A stretch of DNA of 29,139 nucleotides from CAZXVW01 sp964644025 (GTDB taxonomy: Bacteria; Acidobacteriota; Terriglobia; Bryobacterales; Bryobacteraceae): assembly GCA_964644025.1 (NCBI GenBank), contig CAZXVW010000030.1, positions 1 through 29,139 of the forward strand, written 5' to 3'. Shown one piece after another: positions 1 through 7,385 of this stretch (positions are counted from its first letter, which is position 1; each line of letters opens with the position of its first letter). The notes under the pieces are model-generated. The model made no database searches, was not told the origin of the DNA, and saw only the letters and a program-made list of their open reading frames with translations. A program made the translations under genes and the position numbers.

Positions 1-2
1 GC

Positions 3-311
3 GCCCGGCGGCTCTCCTTGTGTGTGCCGCTGATTCTGGTTGGCGGGAATCGCAACGTTGAACACATGGAAGAGATTCTCCGGCAAGGCTCGGTGGACTT
101 CTTCGCCCTTTGCCGGCCCCTGATCCGGGAGCCCGGCCTGCCCAACCGCTGGCTGGCCGGCGCCGGCCCCGCCACGGCTGATTGCGTATCGTGCAATAGC
201 TGCCTGCTCTCGCTCGGAAAAGGCCCGACGCGCTGCCTGGGAAGAAAGAAGTCTACCCACATGCTGGCGAGGAACGTCGTCCGTCATCTGGGGAAAATGA
301 TGCTCAAGTGA
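3..311 (+). CDS. NADH:flavin oxidoreductase (old yellow enzyme family), C-terminal fragment
   Basis: The reading frame is open from base 3 to a TGA at 309-311, so the 5' part lies outside the window. About 102 residues are visible. The segment LILVGGNRNVEHMEEILRQG followed by DFFALCRPLIREP is the end of the FMN-binding TIM barrel of old-yellow-enzyme type oxidoreductases: the glycine-rich phosphate-binding strand, then the strand carrying the arginine. Next comes a Cys cluster, DCVSCNSCL. Family members with a similar cysteine-rich stretch can carry an iron-sulfur cluster, but too little is present to decide that here. Such enzymes reduce activated alkenes or related substrates with NAD(P)H in the cytoplasm. 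The next gene starts 31 bp downstream on the same strand, so the two may be co-transcribed. The family is fairly sure; the substrate is unknown. Confidence 0.8.
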   Translation, partial: ARRLSLCVPLILVGGNRNVEHMEEILRQGSVDFFALCRPLIREPGLPNRWLAGAGPATADCVSCNSCLLSLGKGPTRCLGRKKSTHMLARNVVRHLGKMMLK

Positions 312-342
312 ACCGGTACAATAAGCGCAAGGAGCAGAAGCC

Positions 343-1710
343 ATGCTACTTTCCTCCCGATCCTTTTTGGTGGCCTCCGTCATGGTCGCGCTGGCGAGTG
401 TCACTGCCGCCCAGACCCGGTCAGGGGTGCGGTCGTCCCCGCAGGTGCCCGGCGTTGTCACACAGATTGCTTCTAAGGCGGTCGGCGAAGGGGGAATCGC
501 CGTGCGCGTGGTGGCGCCCAAAACGCCGCGGTACAAAGATGGCGCGCCGGTCGCCATCTCGGTCAACCCCGGCCCCCACGGCCCCACCGGCCGGTTGGGT
601 GTCGCCGAATGCGGCTTTGTCGAGGTCTACTTTGCTTCCACCGGCTTCACGAAGGGCCCTTACGACTTCGGCGGTCCGAACTGGTTGCTCGGGTTGCGCG
701 ACGTCGTCCTGTTTGCCACCGGACAAAAGACTGATCAGCAGGGCCGCAAAATCCAGGACCTTACCGGTAAGATTCCGGTGCTCACCTCCGACGTCGGCAT
801 GATCGGCCTGAGCCACGGCGGTAACGCCTGCGGCGCGGTCATGGCCCTTTACGGAGAGCAGTTTCCCACGCTGGGCTACTATGTTTCTTGGGAAAGCCCG
901 TACGGGGAAGGCGCGGTGGGTGAAGAGTTAGGCTCCCCGCGCCGGGACAACGGCCGCGTCAATCCGGCCTACGACCCCGCCGCCAGCCGCCTGGATCTCT
1001 CTAAGCTGGCCTGGGACCCGGATCTGCCCATGACCGGCCGCGGCCGCACGCCGGAGCAGAGGCGCGAACTGCCCATCCACGGCGCGCTGTTCTTCGACAT
1101 GAACGGAAACGGACGTTACGATCCGGGCGTTGACTTCCGCCACCAGCCCGCAATGTATAATCCCGGTTCGGGCCCGAAGTTCTGGTATTCCATCCGCCTG
1201 CTCCGGGAAGCCGAGAAGAGGCGCCTGTACGGCGACTCCCGGCCGGCCCACATTCCGAGCGTGGAGGAGGCCATCGAGTTCTGGCACTACCGGGACGCCA
1301 CCGGGTTGGTCCCCGACGCGATCCGCAAGATACCCAACCTGGCGGTCATCGTGGTGGCCAACACCCAGGACCATATGCAGGTGGCGCCCGATCATCCGCA
1401 TATCCGCATCCAGGTGAACGCTTTCCAGAAGGCCGGAGCGCGCTTCATCCGGCTCAATCCCGATCGCGCTTACGTGGAATGGCTTATCGGTGAGAGCCGG
1501 CCCGGCGTCCCCGACAACGACGCCGGTCTGCGCTACACGCCGAAGACCATCTTGTCCGCCCTCTGTCCCAATGAGGCGGCCCACCGGATCCTGCAAGTGG
1601 CCGCGCTTTGTGAGCTGGCTGACCGCGTTCATGCGCGCAACTTCAAGCCGAATCTGGACCGAGTGTTGTACCCGGATGCGCCGAAACTCGTGCGGAAGCC
1701 GGCTCGCTGA
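343..1710 (+). CDS. Exported alpha/beta-hydrolase-like protein with an EF-hand-like loop
   Basis: This is a 455-residue protein. AAGGAG at 329-334, 8 nt before the ATG, supports the start. Residues 1-23 form a Sec signal peptide ending at TAAQ. The core looks like an alpha/beta hydrolase. GLSHGG at 155-160 fits the nucleophile elbow with Ser157, and the hydrophobic strand LAVIVVAN (about 333-340) followed by TQDHMQ may carry the acidic residue. Between these, residues 251-265 read FDMNGNGRYDPGVDF. The Asp/Asn spacing (252, 254, 256, 260, 264) resembles a calcium-binding EF-hand or dockerin loop. The substrate cannot be told; an ester or a glycan-derived ester is plausible from the neighbours. 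It probably forms an operon with the next gene, also exported, 63 bp downstream. The hydrolase fold is moderately sure, and catalysis is inferred from the single motif. Confidence 0.7.
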   Translation: MLLSSRSFLVASVMVALASVTAAQTRSGVRSSPQVPGVVTQIASKAVGEGGIAVRVVAPKTPRYKDGAPVAISVNPGPHGPTGRLGVAECGFVEVYFASTGFTKGPYDFGGPNWLLGLRDVVLFATGQKTDQQGRKIQDLTGKIPVLTSDVGMIGLSHGGNACGAVMALYGEQFPTLGYYVSWESPYGEGAVGEELGSPRRDNGRVNPAYDPAASRLDLSKLAWDPDLPMTGRGRTPEQRRELPIHGALFFDMNGNGRYDPGVDFRHQPAMYNPGSGPKFWYSIRLLREAEKRRLYGDSRPAHIPSVEEAIEFWHYRDATGLVPDAIRKIPNLAVIVVANTQDHMQVAPDHPHIRIQVNAFQKAGARFIRLNPDRAYVEWLIGESRPGVPDNDAGLRYTPKTILSALCPNEAAHRILQVAALCELADRVHARNFKPNLDRVLYPDAPKLVRKPAR

Positions 1711-1713
1711 TAT

Positions 1714-1746
1714 TCCGGACCGGGCGCCCGTTTCCCGGCGTCCGGA
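1714..1746 (+). terminator. Intra-operon hairpin right after the hydrolase stop
   Basis: TCCGGAC (1714-1720) and GTCCGGA (1740-1746) are perfect 7-bp inverted arms. The loop contains a second perfect palindrome, CGGGCGCCCG (1721-1730). It begins 3 nt after the stop codon and has no T-run. It could act as a weak terminator, an mRNA-stability element or a processing site that tunes expression of the downstream gene. GC-rich DNA yields such repeats readily. Confidence 0.35.
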
Positions 1747-1773
1747 GCTGTCCATGAGGAAAGAGACGCAGAG

Positions 1774-3369
1774 ATGAAGACACTTACGCAACTCGCAATC
1801 TTCTTACTGGCATCGGCGCTGTTATCGTGGACGGCGCCCGCCGGCGCCGACCCCATTGACGTGGTGGCGGCGGGGCCCAAGGTCGTGACCGAACCGGTGG
1901 AGACCAACACCGACACCGGCCTGGAATCCCCCACGCGCGCAACCGACTACACGCTGGAGGCATTCCCCACCAACGAGAGCCTGCCTGAGCTGGAATTTGT
2001 TTCCCCCGGCGCCGGCGGCTCGGGCCACGCAGCCAGGATCACCGCCCGGGCGGGGCAGGCCGGCTTGTTCACTCGCAGGCTCCCGGCGGACAAGGGCCAG
2101 CGGATCACTTTCTCAGTGAAACTCCGCGCCGAAGGCATTCAATCCGTGCAACTGGTTGCTATGCCGCTGCCGCGCCGCCCGGTGAGCAGGCCCCGGCCGG
2201 CTGGCGCTCCCGCCAGACCACGGCCGGGGGTTGGCGGCGGCGCTCCCCGGCCGGCGGCGCCCCCTCAGGGCGGGCCGCTCTTCCAGCCCCGCCGCTCGAA
2301 ACCCGTCAGTGGCTCGTTCGGCTGGAGAACGCTGCGCCTGGACACCTCCTTCACTGGTAACATCGACGAGGCCCTGTTCCAGGTGGCCGTGCGCGGGCCG
2401 GGCGCCGTTTGGATCGACGACTTCAGCGTGGCCGTCCACTGGCCGAAGCGCGTGGCGATACCGGAGAAGCCGGCCGCGCCGCTCCTGATGATGGTGCTGA
2501 TGCACTCGGAGACCCCGCGCGCCTACATCACCAACCGCCAGTATTTTCAGGCCGACGCCACCAAGTACGAAGAGATGGCCAAAATGCTCAATCGTTATGG
2601 CGCGCGCCTGACGATCCAGCCGGAACGCGAGTTCTGGCTCGGCGCGCAGAAATACGACCCCGATTTCCTCCGCCGGATGCATGCGAAATACGGGGTCTCA
2701 TTCTCCGTGCATACGCATGGCCCCAATCCTCGCACGAATCCAACCAGGAAAGACGTTCTGGATTACATCAAGCTGCGTAAGGATGAGATGGAAGCCATGG
2801 GCTCCGGACCGGTCACCGACTTGAACGGCAATTTCGATCAGGAAGATTGGGATATGTTCGCCGACGCCGGCATTCGCTCCATGACGGCCTACAAGAACGT
2901 CCGCACCCAGATGGGCCTGTTCGAGATGGATCATTTCTATCTTCATCCCTGGCACCCGGCCGGCTCGCCGTACCAGGGCGAGGCGGTGTTCGCGCGCCAC
3001 CGGCCCGGCTCCCGGGTGGTTTTCCTTCCCGGGGACGGGGCGTTGCACACGCGCCACCACGATCGCTTCGCCGCGCTGGCGGAGCGCTGCATTCGCGTCG
3101 CCCTCAGCCGTGTCCGGGCCGACCGCGTCAACGTCTTCTACATTGTCGAGCACGTGGGCCGGTTCGTCTCCCACCGGCGCGGCCAGAGCCCTCTGGAATA
3201 CGTCCGTTCGCAGGACTTCCGCGATGACCTGGAACTGCACGAAAAGCTCTACCGTGATTTCCTGGCGCCGCTGGTCGAGGCCGGCTACATCCATTACGTC
3301 ATTCCGCCTGAGGCTCGCGAGCAGTTCGAACAATGGGAGCAGAAGATGGGGGTCGCAGCCCGGCCTTGA
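1774..3369 (+). CDS. Exported polysaccharide-deacetylase-like protein with N-terminal beta-sandwich domain
   Basis: This is a 531-residue protein with a Sec signal peptide (about 1-25, ending at APAGA). Residues about 60-222 look like a jelly-roll carbohydrate-binding or visceral-type beta sandwich, ending in AVWIDDFSVAVHW. That domain is interrupted by a Pro/Arg/Gly-rich low-complexity stretch at about 131-176. Residues about 237-515 resemble a NodB or glycosidase-type TIM barrel. Strand LLMMVLMHSE opens it, SVHTHGP (311-317) supplies an H-x-H that could bind metal, and LNGNFDQEDW and HPWHP follow. The classical NodB motif TFDDG is not present, so deacetylase activity is only a guess from overall pattern; a metal-dependent lyase or glycosidase is equally possible. 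The gene lies 63 bp after an exported hydrolase and is probably in the same operon. Confidence 0.6.
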   Translation: MKTLTQLAIFLLASALLSWTAPAGADPIDVVAAGPKVVTEPVETNTDTGLESPTRATDYTLEAFPTNESLPELEFVSPGAGGSGHAARITARAGQAGLFTRRLPADKGQRITFSVKLRAEGIQSVQLVAMPLPRRPVSRPRPAGAPARPRPGVGGGAPRPAAPPQGGPLFQPRRSKPVSGSFGWRTLRLDTSFTGNIDEALFQVAVRGPGAVWIDDFSVAVHWPKRVAIPEKPAAPLLMMVLMHSETPRAYITNRQYFQADATKYEEMAKMLNRYGARLTIQPEREFWLGAQKYDPDFLRRMHAKYGVSFSVHTHGPNPRTNPTRKDVLDYIKLRKDEMEAMGSGPVTDLNGNFDQEDWDMFADAGIRSMTAYKNVRTQMGLFEMDHFYLHPWHPAGSPYQGEAVFARHRPGSRVVFLPGDGALHTRHHDRFAALAERCIRVALSRVRADRVNVFYIVEHVGRFVSHRRGQSPLEYVRSQDFRDDLELHEKLYRDFLAPLVEAGYIHYVIPPEAREQFEQWEQKMGVAARP

Positions 3370-3442
3370 GGTTTCCCCGGCCGCCTGGGCAGCCCGTGCG
3401 AGCCGGTACGCATGCTCCGGGGCCGTCTGCGGGTTTCTCGGA

Positions 3443-3448
3443 GATAAT
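3443..3448 (+). promoter_or_regulatory. Candidate -10 box for kdsD
   Basis: GATAAT matches the sigma-70 -10 consensus at five of six positions and lies 55 bp before the GTG start of kdsD. I see no good -35 hexamer at 16-18 bp upstream. Just after the predicted transcription start there is a perfect 7-bp hairpin (GCCGGCG 3459-3465, CGCCGGC 3470-3476, 4-nt loop) in the 5' leader. Confidence 0.3.
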
Positions 3449-3503
3449 CAAGTGAGGAGCCGGCGCCGCCGCCGGCGAAACCAGTTAGGGAATTGAGAAC
3501 ATC

Positions 3504-4481
3504 GTGCAGACAGCGGTAATGAAGGCCGCCCGCGCGGCCATGGTAATTGAATCGGAGGCGGTGGCGGCCGCCGCTGCCCGCCTGGGGGAAAACCTGCTGC
3601 TGGCGGTCGAACTGATCCTGCGGCGCCCGGGCAAGCTGGTGGTGATCGGAGTGGGCAAGTCCGGACACGTCGGGCGCAAGATCGCCGCGACGCTGTCCAG
3701 CACGGGCACGCCGGCCGTGTTCGTCCACCCGGCCGAAGCCGCTCACGGCGATCTTGGCGTCTGCGCCCCGGGCGACGCGGCGCTCATGATCTCCAACGCC
3801 GGCGCCAGCGCTGAGCTCGTCCGCCTGGTTCCTTTCCTGAAAGAGCTGGGGGCGCCGCTCATCGGCATCATCGGCAGCCCGCGTTCGGCGCTCGCCGCCC
3901 GGATGGACGTGGTGCTCGACGCCTCGGTCGAGCGCGAGGCGGACCCGGAGGGCATCGTGCCCACCGCCAGTTCCACCGTGGCCCTGGCCGTCGGCGACGC
4001 CCTGGCCGTCGCCTTGCTGACGGCCCGCGGCTTCACTTCGCGAGACTTCGCCCGCCTGCACCCCGGCGGACTGCTCGGCCGGAGCCTGCGCTTCCGGGTA
4101 CGTGAGGCCATGCATCAGGGAGAGGACGTGGCGTGGGTGGCGCCGGAAGATTCGCTCAAGCAGGTAGTCATCGCCATGACCAGCCGCCCGCTCGGTGCAG
4201 CGTGCGTGGTCGATGCAGAGCACCGGCTCGCTGGCCTGATCACGGATGGCGACCTTCGCCGCGCGCTCCAGTCGCATGATGACATCCGGGAGCTGAAAGC
4301 GGCGGACGTGATGACCGCCAACCCCGTCACCATCGGCCCGGAGGCGCGCCTGCTCGATGCGATGCGGCTGATGGAGGACCGGCCTTCGCAGATATCCCTG
4401 CTGCCGGTTATCGAACCGTCCGGCGGCCGCTGCGTCGGCCTCATCCGCCTCCACGACATCTGCCAGGCGTGGCTTGAATAG
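3504..4481 (+). CDS. kdsD: Arabinose-5-phosphate isomerase, KpsF/GutQ family
   Basis: This 325-residue protein interconverts ribulose 5-phosphate and arabinose 5-phosphate, the first committed step to Kdo for LPS, in the cytoplasm. The SIS domain (about 35-175) contains GVGKSGHVGRKIA (49-61), AEAAHGDLG (77-85), TASSTVALAVGDALA (154-168) and HPGGLLG (186-192), all hallmarks of the family. Two CBS domains follow (about 200-260 and 265-325). Length is typical. The start is GTG at 3504, with a weak AGGGA upstream; an in-frame ATG at 3519 is the alternative. One deviation: the usual phosphate-loop segment ISxSGExxE reads ISNAGASAE (96-104). No other Kdo or LPS genes are nearby, so it stands alone between exported hydrolases and a convergent NHL gene. 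A hairpin in its leader may influence expression. Confidence 0.9.
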   Translation: MQTAVMKAARAAMVIESEAVAAAAARLGENLLLAVELILRRPGKLVVIGVGKSGHVGRKIAATLSSTGTPAVFVHPAEAAHGDLGVCAPGDAALMISNAGASAELVRLVPFLKELGAPLIGIIGSPRSALAARMDVVLDASVEREADPEGIVPTASSTVALAVGDALAVALLTARGFTSRDFARLHPGGLLGRSLRFRVREAMHQGEDVAWVAPEDSLKQVVIAMTSRPLGAACVVDAEHRLAGLITDGDLRRALQSHDDIRELKAADVMTANPVTIGPEARLLDAMRLMEDRPSQISLLPVIEPSGGRCVGLIRLHDICQAWLE

Positions 4482-4486
4482 CCCGC

Positions 4487-4504
4487 CCGGCCGCCGCGGG
4501 CCGG
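4487..4504. terminator. Candidate bidirectional terminator between convergent genes
   Basis: CCGGCC (4487-4492) pairs with GGCCGG (4499-4504) across a 6-nt loop in the 29-bp gap between kdsD and the convergent NHL gene. The stem is pure GC with no T-run on either side, so rho-independent activity is uncertain. The position between converging stops is what makes it plausible. Confidence 0.35.
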
Positions 4505-4510
4505 AATTCG

Positions 4511-5437
4511 TCAGCGCTGCGGCGCGAACTTTTGCAGCCGCGCGTTTTTCGTCTCGCCCACGTAGAGGTTACCCTCGGCGTCGACGGCGATCTTGTGCGC
4601 CTGGTTGAACTGACCCGGTCCGGCGCCGTTGGAGCCGAATGAGCCCAGCACCTTCCCGTCCAGGCTCAGCTTGGAGACCCGGCCATTGTCGCCGTCGCAC
4701 ATCCAGATCACCTTGCGCCAGCGGTCATAGACCAGCCCCCAGGGCACGCCGATGTTCTCCCACTTTGCAAGTAACTTTCCGTTGGCATCGAACACCTGCA
4801 CGCGCTTGTTGCCCCGGTCGGCCACGTAAACACGATCTTGGGAGTCGATGGTCACGTCGTGTACGAGGTTGAACTGGCCGTCTCCAGTGCCCGGCTCGCC
4901 CCAGCAGCTCAGGAATTTCCCCGCTGGAGTGTACTTGGCCACGCGCGCGTTCTTGTAGCCGTCGGAGACGTAGACGTTGCCCTGGCTGTCGAAGGCCACC
5001 CCGGTCGGCCGGTTGAAAGCGTAAGGAGAGCGGTTGTTGCCCGCGCGGCCGGCGAAGGTCCCGATCACCACCTCGGCGCGGCCCTGCTGCGAGAACTTCC
5101 ACACCGTGTTCGCTTCCCGGTCCACCAGCCAGAGACCCCCGTCCGGACCCACGCCCAGGCCGTGCGCGGAAGCAGCGTGCAAGGTGACTTTCGGATTTTC
5201 TTTCCAGGCTTCAAGCACCTTGCCTTCTTTGCTGAATTCGATGACCGGGTGCGAGCCGCGGTTGTAAAGCCAGATGTGCCCCGCCTGGTCAACAGCGACG
5301 GCCATCGCGGCTCCCATGGTGATGTTGCCCGGGATTTGCGGCCAGTTCGGAACCGGCCGGTACGCCAGCGCGTTCTGCCCCGTTGCAGGACCCGCGAACA
5401 GCGCTGCTGACAGCAATAGAACGACTATGGTATGCAT
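4511..5437 (-). CDS. Secreted NHL-repeat beta-propeller protein (peptidyl-glycine lyase-like)
   Basis: The protein has 308 residues from the ATG at 5437. That ATG begins the signal peptide MHTIVVLLLSAALFAGPATG; a longer frame to 5485 would run into the divergent sulfatase gene. The mature part is a series of NHL blades: AMAVAVDQAGHIWLYNRGSH, GLGVGPDGGLWLVDREANTV, GVAFDSQGNVYVSDGYKNAR, DVTIDSQDRVYVADRGNKRV and IAVDAEGNLYVGETKNARL. The pattern VSDGYxNxRV and YVADRxNxRVQVF resembles the lyase domain of peptidyl-glycine alpha-amidating enzymes, but many bacterial NHL proteins share it and enzymatic activity is unproven. It is probably extracytoplasmic. It is transcribed away from a sulfatase with only 29 bp between the two start codons. 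No Shine-Dalgarno sequence is seen. Confidence 0.8.
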   Translation of the reverse strand: MHTIVVLLLSAALFAGPATGQNALAYRPVPNWPQIPGNITMGAAMAVAVDQAGHIWLYNRGSHPVIEFSKEGKVLEAWKENPKVTLHAASAHGLGVGPDGGLWLVDREANTVWKFSQQGRAEVVIGTFAGRAGNNRSPYAFNRPTGVAFDSQGNVYVSDGYKNARVAKYTPAGKFLSCWGEPGTGDGQFNLVHDVTIDSQDRVYVADRGNKRVQVFDANGKLLAKWENIGVPWGLVYDRWRKVIWMCDGDNGRVSKLSLDGKVLGSFGSNGAGPGQFNQAHKIAVDAEGNLYVGETKNARLQKFAPQR

Positions 5438-5446
5438 ATGCGTGAG

Positions 5447-5454
5447 TTTATCAA
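5447..5454. promoter_or_regulatory. Candidate shared, bidirectional -10 element
   Basis: The only AT-rich block in the 29-bp gap between two divergent start codons is TTTATCAA. Read leftward it gives TTGATAAA, with GATAAA ending 9 nt before the NHL ATG. Read rightward, TATCAA ends 12 nt before the sulfatase ATG. With normal -10 to start-site spacing both transcripts would begin within a few bases of their ATG. No -35 hexamers were identified, so this is a weak call. Confidence 0.3.
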
Positions 5455-5466
5455 CTTGGGCATCCA

Positions 5467-7356
5467 ATGAGCCGCTCAATCTCATCCCGTCGCGATTTTC
5501 TCAAAGCCTCCGGCCTGGCCCTCGCCCCCGGCGCCCTTTCCTCGTGCGGGCGCGCCGCACCGCGCCCGAATATCCTTTGGATCACCTGCGAGGACATCAG
5601 CCCGCTGCTCGGCTGCTACGGCGACTCCTATGCTTACACGCCGAACCTGGACCGCCTGGCCGCCGAAGGCGTGCGGTATACGAACGCTTTCTCGACCGCC
5701 TCGGTGTGCACGCCATCCCGCTCGTGCCTGATCACCGGCGTGCACGCGACCTCCCTGGGAACCCAGAACCTCCGGGCCGAGACGCCGCTGGCCGCCGACA
5801 TCCACTGCTACACCGAGTTTCTCCGGAAAGCCGGCTACTACTGCACGAACAATGTCAAGGAAGATTACAACTTCCATACACCCGCGGCCGCCTGGGACGA
5901 GTCGAGCAAGAAAGCCCACTGGAGAAATCGGCCGCCGGACCGGCCGTTCTTCAGCATCTTCAACCTCACCATGACGCACCAGGGCCAGGTCCGCTATGGG
6001 CGGGAGAAGCTGGAGCAGGTCAGCGCGCAACTGGCGCCGGAGGAGCGCCACGATCCCGCCAAGGCGCCCCTGCCGCCTTACTATCCCGACACGCCCGCTG
6101 TCCGCGCGAACATCGCGGCCCTGTACACCCAAATGACGCTGATGGACAAGAAGGCCGGCGAACTGCTCGGCCAGCTCGCCGCCGACGGACTGGCGGGCGA
6201 CACCATCGTCTTCTTCTACTCCGACCATGGGCCCGGCCTGCCGCGAGGCAAGCGCTGGATCCACCGCTCCGGCATCCAGGTGCCCTTGCTCATCCGCTTT
6301 CCGGAAAAATTCCGCCACTTGGCGCCGGCTCCGCCGGGCTCGGTGGTAGACCGCCTGGTCAGCTTCGTGGATTTCCCGCCCACGATGCTCAGCCTCACCG
6401 GGCTTCCGATTCCGGACTACATGCAGGGACGGGCGTTTCTCGGCGGGCAGGCCGGTGAGCCGCGCCGCTACATCTTCGCCGCCCGGGACCGCGTGGATGA
6501 GGTTCTCGAATGCAGCCGCACGGTTTGCGACAGCCGTTACCAGTACATCCGGAACTATTTGCCGCACCGGCCCCGGATGCAACGCAGCCACTACTCGGAA
6601 GTCACTCCCATTCGCAAAGAACTGCGCCGGCTAGCGGCGGCCGGCAAGCTCGCTGGCGGCGCCGCCTGGCTGATGCAGCCCGCCAAACCGCCCGAGGAGC
6701 TTTACGACATCACCCGCGATCCCCATGAGATCCGGAATCTCGCTGGCTCGCCCGAACACCGGGAGATCCTTGAGCGGATGCGCAAAGCTTTACGGGACTG
6801 GATGATCCGGACCCGTGACACCGGGCTTTTGCCGGAGCCGGAACTCGTGCGCCGCGCCGCCGGCGGCTCCCCGTATGACATGGCCCGGCAGCCGGGCGCC
6901 TTTGACGTCGAGCGCATCCTCGAAGCGGCTGAGCTGGTCGGCCGCGGCGTGAAGAAGCTGCCGGAGCTTGAGGCGCTGCTCGAGGATAAGGACTCAGCCG
7001 TGCGGTACTGGGCCGCCGCCGGCCTGACTGCTTTGGGAGCGGAAGCCAGGCCGGCCGCCGGCGCGCTGCGAAAGGCGCTCGAGGATTCCTCGCCCTGCGT
7101 CCGCATCGCCGCCGCCGAAGCCTTGGCAAGGATCGGCCGCGAGCGGGAAGCCTTGCCAGTGTTGAGCCAGTGCGTCCTGGATCAAGACTCGCGCGTTCAA
7201 CTCCAGGCCGCGATCGCCCTGGTCGCGCTCGGCGGGAAGGCTCGGCCGCTGAAGGCGGTGTTGCAGAAAGCGCTCAGAATCGAAAGCAAGCCGCAACAGC
7301 ACCGGCGATACGTCCAGTGGGCCCTGGAGGGACTGCTGGAAGAGCTGGAGGCGTGA
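5467..7356 (+). CDS. Exported sulfatase with C-terminal HEAT repeats
   Basis: This 629-residue S1-type sulfatase hydrolyses a sulfate ester, substrate unknown. Its twin-arginine-like signal has RRDFLK (8-13) and then a possible lipobox, LSSC, with Cys27. The catalytic signature CTPSR places the formylglycine Cys at 81. The calcium site has E42-D43 where many relatives have DD. The usual GKWH is replaced by NNVKEDYNF, with Lys131. FYSDHG supplies later metal ligands. This combination recalls the N-sulfoglucosamine sulfohydrolase-like branch that is common in planctomycetes. From about 484 to the end, four or so HEAT/PBS-lyase repeats follow, for example DSAVRYWAAAGLTALG and SPCVRIAAAEALARIG, an extension most sulfatases lack. 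The next sulfatase starts 29 bp downstream, so an operon is likely. No clear Shine-Dalgarno precedes the ATG. Confidence 0.9.
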   Translation: MSRSISSRRDFLKASGLALAPGALSSCGRAAPRPNILWITCEDISPLLGCYGDSYAYTPNLDRLAAEGVRYTNAFSTASVCTPSRSCLITGVHATSLGTQNLRAETPLAADIHCYTEFLRKAGYYCTNNVKEDYNFHTPAAAWDESSKKAHWRNRPPDRPFFSIFNLTMTHQGQVRYGREKLEQVSAQLAPEERHDPAKAPLPPYYPDTPAVRANIAALYTQMTLMDKKAGELLGQLAADGLAGDTIVFFYSDHGPGLPRGKRWIHRSGIQVPLLIRFPEKFRHLAPAPPGSVVDRLVSFVDFPPTMLSLTGLPIPDYMQGRAFLGGQAGEPRRYIFAARDRVDEVLECSRTVCDSRYQYIRNYLPHRPRMQRSHYSEVTPIRKELRRLAAAGKLAGGAAWLMQPAKPPEELYDITRDPHEIRNLAGSPEHREILERMRKALRDWMIRTRDTGLLPEPELVRRAAGGSPYDMARQPGAFDVERILEAAELVGRGVKKLPELEALLEDKDSAVRYWAAAGLTALGAEARPAAGALRKALEDSSPCVRIAAAEALARIGREREALPVLSQCVLDQDSRVQLQAAIALVALGGKARPLKAVLQKALRIESKPQQHRRYVQWALEGLLEELEA

Positions 7357-7385
7357 TTGCGCCAGAATAGGAAAGGTCTATCCCG

